Origin: Anaerolineaceae bacterium
Lineage (GTDB): Bacteria > Chloroflexota > Anaerolineae > Aggregatilineales > Phototrophicaceae
NCBI GenBank assembly: GCA_026708325.1
Contig: JAPOVC010000024.1
Location: forward strand, 16,282 to 80,281
Length of the DNA: 64,000 nucleotides
Reading direction: 5' to 3'
The notes beneath the pieces were generated by a model. It was not told where the DNA came from. It was given only the letters and a program-made list of their open reading frames with translations, and searched no databases. Positions 62,400 through 64,000 of this stretch are shown here, piece by piece (the first letter of the stretch is position 1; the number at the start of each line of letters is the position of its first letter). The position numbers were made by a program, and so were the translations under genes.

Positions 62400-63419
62400 A
62401 TGCAACTGGACCCGCTTGAGCACCCGCATCGGCGGAAAAACCTGCTGACGGGGGAGTACGTGCTGGTCTCGCCGCAGCGGGCCACAAGGCCGTGGCAGGG
62501 TGCGCTGGAAGCGCCGGCGCCGGAGCGTCTGCCGGCCCACGACCCGGACTGTTATCTCTGCCCCGGCAACGAACGGGCCGGCGGCATCCTCAACCCGCAC
62601 TACGAGCGGACCTTTCTGTTCCGCAACGACTTCCCTGCCCTGCTGCCTGAAGCGCGCCCGGCAGCGGCGGGGGACGAGCCGCTCCTGCAGCTGGAGGCGG
62701 TTCGCGGCGACTGTCAGGTGCTGTGTTTTTCGCCGCGACACGACGCGACCCTGGCGGGGATGGCGTTGACGGAATTGCGCCACGTCATCGACGTGCAGGC
62801 AACGGTGCTGGCCGACCTGGGACGGCGCTGGCGGCACGTGCAACTCTTTGAGAACCGCGGCGACGCCATGGGCGCGTCGAGCCCGCACACGCACGCCCAG
62901 ATCTGGGCCTGCGACGCCCTGCCGACGATCGTGGCACGCGAGGACGCGCAACAGAGGCAATACGTCCGGGTGCATGGCGGGCGACCGCTTCTGCAGGACT
63001 ACGCCGATGCCGAACTGCGCTGCGGCGAGCGGACCGTCGGCATGAATCAGCACTGGCTGGCGCTGGTGCCCTTCTGGGCGCTGTGGCCCTTCGAGACTCT
63101 GCTGCTGCCGCGACGGCAGGTCGGCCAACTGCAGGACCTGACGGATGTTGAACGGGACGCCCTGGCCCCGCTCTTGCGCGAGTTGTTGCGGCGTTATGAC
63201 GGGCTGTTCAACGCGCCCTTCCCCTACTCGATGGGCTGGCACCAGGCGCCGGCTGGCGGCGAGGCGCACTGGCAGTTGCACGCGCACTTCCTGCCGCCGC
63301 TGCTGCGCTCGGCGACGGTGCGCAAGTTCATGGTGGGTTTTGAATTGCTGGCTGAGGCGCAGCGCGATCTGACGCCGGAGCAGGCGGCGGAACGCCTCCG
63401 GCGAGTGCCGGTGGAGTAA
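62400..63419 (+). CDS. galT: Galactose-1-phosphate uridylyltransferase
   Basis: 339 residues. Leloir-pathway enzyme exchanging UMP between UDP-glucose and galactose-1-P. RRKNLLTGEYVLVSPQRATRPWQG, CYLCPGN (zinc cysteines), LFENRGDAMGASSPHTHAQIWA (nucleophile histidine, HxHxQ variant of HPHxQ), and MGWHQAP plus HWQLHAHFLPPLLRSA. GGAGAGG lies 3-9 nt before ATG 62400. The product might feed the sugar-nucleotide enzymes in the window. Confidence 0.92.
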   Translation: MQLDPLEHPHRRKNLLTGEYVLVSPQRATRPWQGALEAPAPERLPAHDPDCYLCPGNERAGGILNPHYERTFLFRNDFPALLPEARPAAAGDEPLLQLEAVRGDCQVLCFSPRHDATLAGMALTELRHVIDVQATVLADLGRRWRHVQLFENRGDAMGASSPHTHAQIWACDALPTIVAREDAQQRQYVRVHGGRPLLQDYADAELRCGERTVGMNQHWLALVPFWALWPFETLLLPRRQVGQLQDLTDVERDALAPLLRELLRRYDGLFNAPFPYSMGWHQAPAGGEAHWQLHAHFLPPLLRSATVRKFMVGFELLAEAQRDLTPEQAAERLRRVPVE

Positions 63420-63466
63420 ATCGAAACTCCCGCTTCTGTCGGGTTGCTCTCGCGTCCTGCCGTGGC

Positions 63467-64000
63467 TCAGGTGTCGCCGGCCAGAATGGCGTTGACCTCG
63501 TCGTATTCGTCGGACGTGAGTTGCCAGTCCGCGGCGCGGGCGTTGGCGCGCAGCTGGTCCGGGCGCGTGACGCCGGAAATGACGGAGCAGACCTCGGGGC
63601 GGGCCAGCAACCAGGCCTGGGCCAGTTCGGCCATCGTATGCTCGCGCTCGCGGGCCCAGACTTCAAGCCGCTCGACCAGGCCGTAATTGGCGTCCGTCAT
63701 GTAGCGTTGCACGTAGGCGCTGCTTTCCCCGCGCGAGCCAGGCGGCGCGCCGGCTTTCCGTGTGTACTTGCCGGTCAGGAAGCCGCCGGCCAGCGGGAAG
63801 TAGGGGATGAAGCCCAGTCCGCCCTGCTCGCAGAAGGGCAGCACCTCGTCCTCGACCTGGCGCTCCAGCATGTGATAGTGGGACTGGACGCTGACGAGCG
63901 GCTCCCAGGCGTTGAATTGCGCCAGCAGGTTGGCCTGCGCCAGTTGCCAGGACATGTAATTCGAAGCGCCGATGTAGCGCACTTTCCCGGCGCTGACGAG
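63467..64000 (-). CDS. Aldo/keto reductase, 5' end outside window
   Basis: C-terminal 177 residues; the frame stays open to the window edge. AKR barrel: VRYIGASNYMSWQLAQA, VQSHYHMLERQVEDEVLPFCEQGGLGFIPYFPLAGGFLTGKY, and WLLARPEVCSVISGVTRPDQLRANARA. NADPH-dependent reductase of the YajO/Tas-like group. The catalytic residues lie beyond the window. Confidence 0.92.
   Translation of the reverse strand, partial: LVSAGKVRYIGASNYMSWQLAQANLLAQFNAWEPLVSVQSHYHMLERQVEDEVLPFCEQGGLGFIPYFPLAGGFLTGKYTRKAGAPPGSRGESSAYVQRYMTDANYGLVERLEVWAREREHTMAELAQAWLLARPEVCSVISGVTRPDQLRANARAADWQLTSDEYDEVNAILAGDT

Overview
This is a G+C-rich bacterial chromosome segment with dense, often overlapping genes (ATGA, GTGA and TTGA junctions) and frequent GTG starts. 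No rRNA, tRNA or universal marker is present, so the taxon is an inference. An LLM-class F420-type oxidoreductase, a YesL-like membrane protein, a possible DUF6092 protein, leaderless-looking promoters and plant-style leucine-rich repeat (LRR) proteins would fit an uncultured Chloroflexota member, perhaps host-associated (for example a sponge symbiont). AnmK and the transporter types do not settle this.

Layout. 1-5351: tandem secreted LRR genes, interleaved with two truncated copies of the promoter and 5' end of the formate dehydrogenase gene fdhA, plus LRR and CaiB-like gene relics. 5466-16855: a formate dehydrogenase and molybdenum-cofactor cluster (fdhA, mobA, NuoEF-like, HoxU-like, fdhD, moeA) with foreign cargo spliced between its genes: an MntA/HepT toxin-antitoxin pair, a membrane coiled-coil protein plus a secreted partner, and a DUF262-HNH nuclease. 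16865-22213: glycosyltransferases, a flippase-like membrane protein, a DinB-like protein and a kinase. 22660-25792: aminotransferase, SDR and AnmK, leftward. 25947-29474: a cobalamin riboswitch followed by btuFCD-like importer genes. 29701-33762: two GMC oxidoreductases and a gluconate-2-dehydrogenase-type small subunit. 33899-44753: a Crp/Fnr regulator, a sialidase-like protein and sugar-nucleotide genes (LbH protein, TPP enzyme, nucleotidyltransferase, phosphomannomutase, GDP-mannose-epimerase-like protein), with a GNAT protein, a decayed peptide-binding protein and a tartrate-dehydrogenase-like enzyme. 45000-49578: a manganese/zinc ABC importer whose two permeases carry C-terminal regulator-like domains. 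49666-64000: nitroreductase, RarA, glutamate dehydrogenase, YbjQ-like protein, M20 peptidase, peptide-binding lipoprotein, two paralogous acetyl-xylan-esterase-like hydrolases, a zinc-type dehydrogenase, YesL-like, LLM oxidoreductase, GalT and a partial aldo/keto reductase.

Two dispersed palindromic families run through the window. Family A (CCCTCACCCC plus a CCCCTCTCCCT/AGGGAGAGGGG hairpin) often occurs as inverted pairs about 200 bp apart, like a MITE; one pair and one solo copy lie in frame inside the TPP-enzyme gene. Family B (arms GGGCGACAT/ATGTCGCCC or GGGCGATTT/AAATCGCCC around 3 nt) keeps pairing through compensatory changes. A recurrent -10 box (GCTAYACT) precedes many genes, and in three cases lies only 6-7 nt before the start codon.
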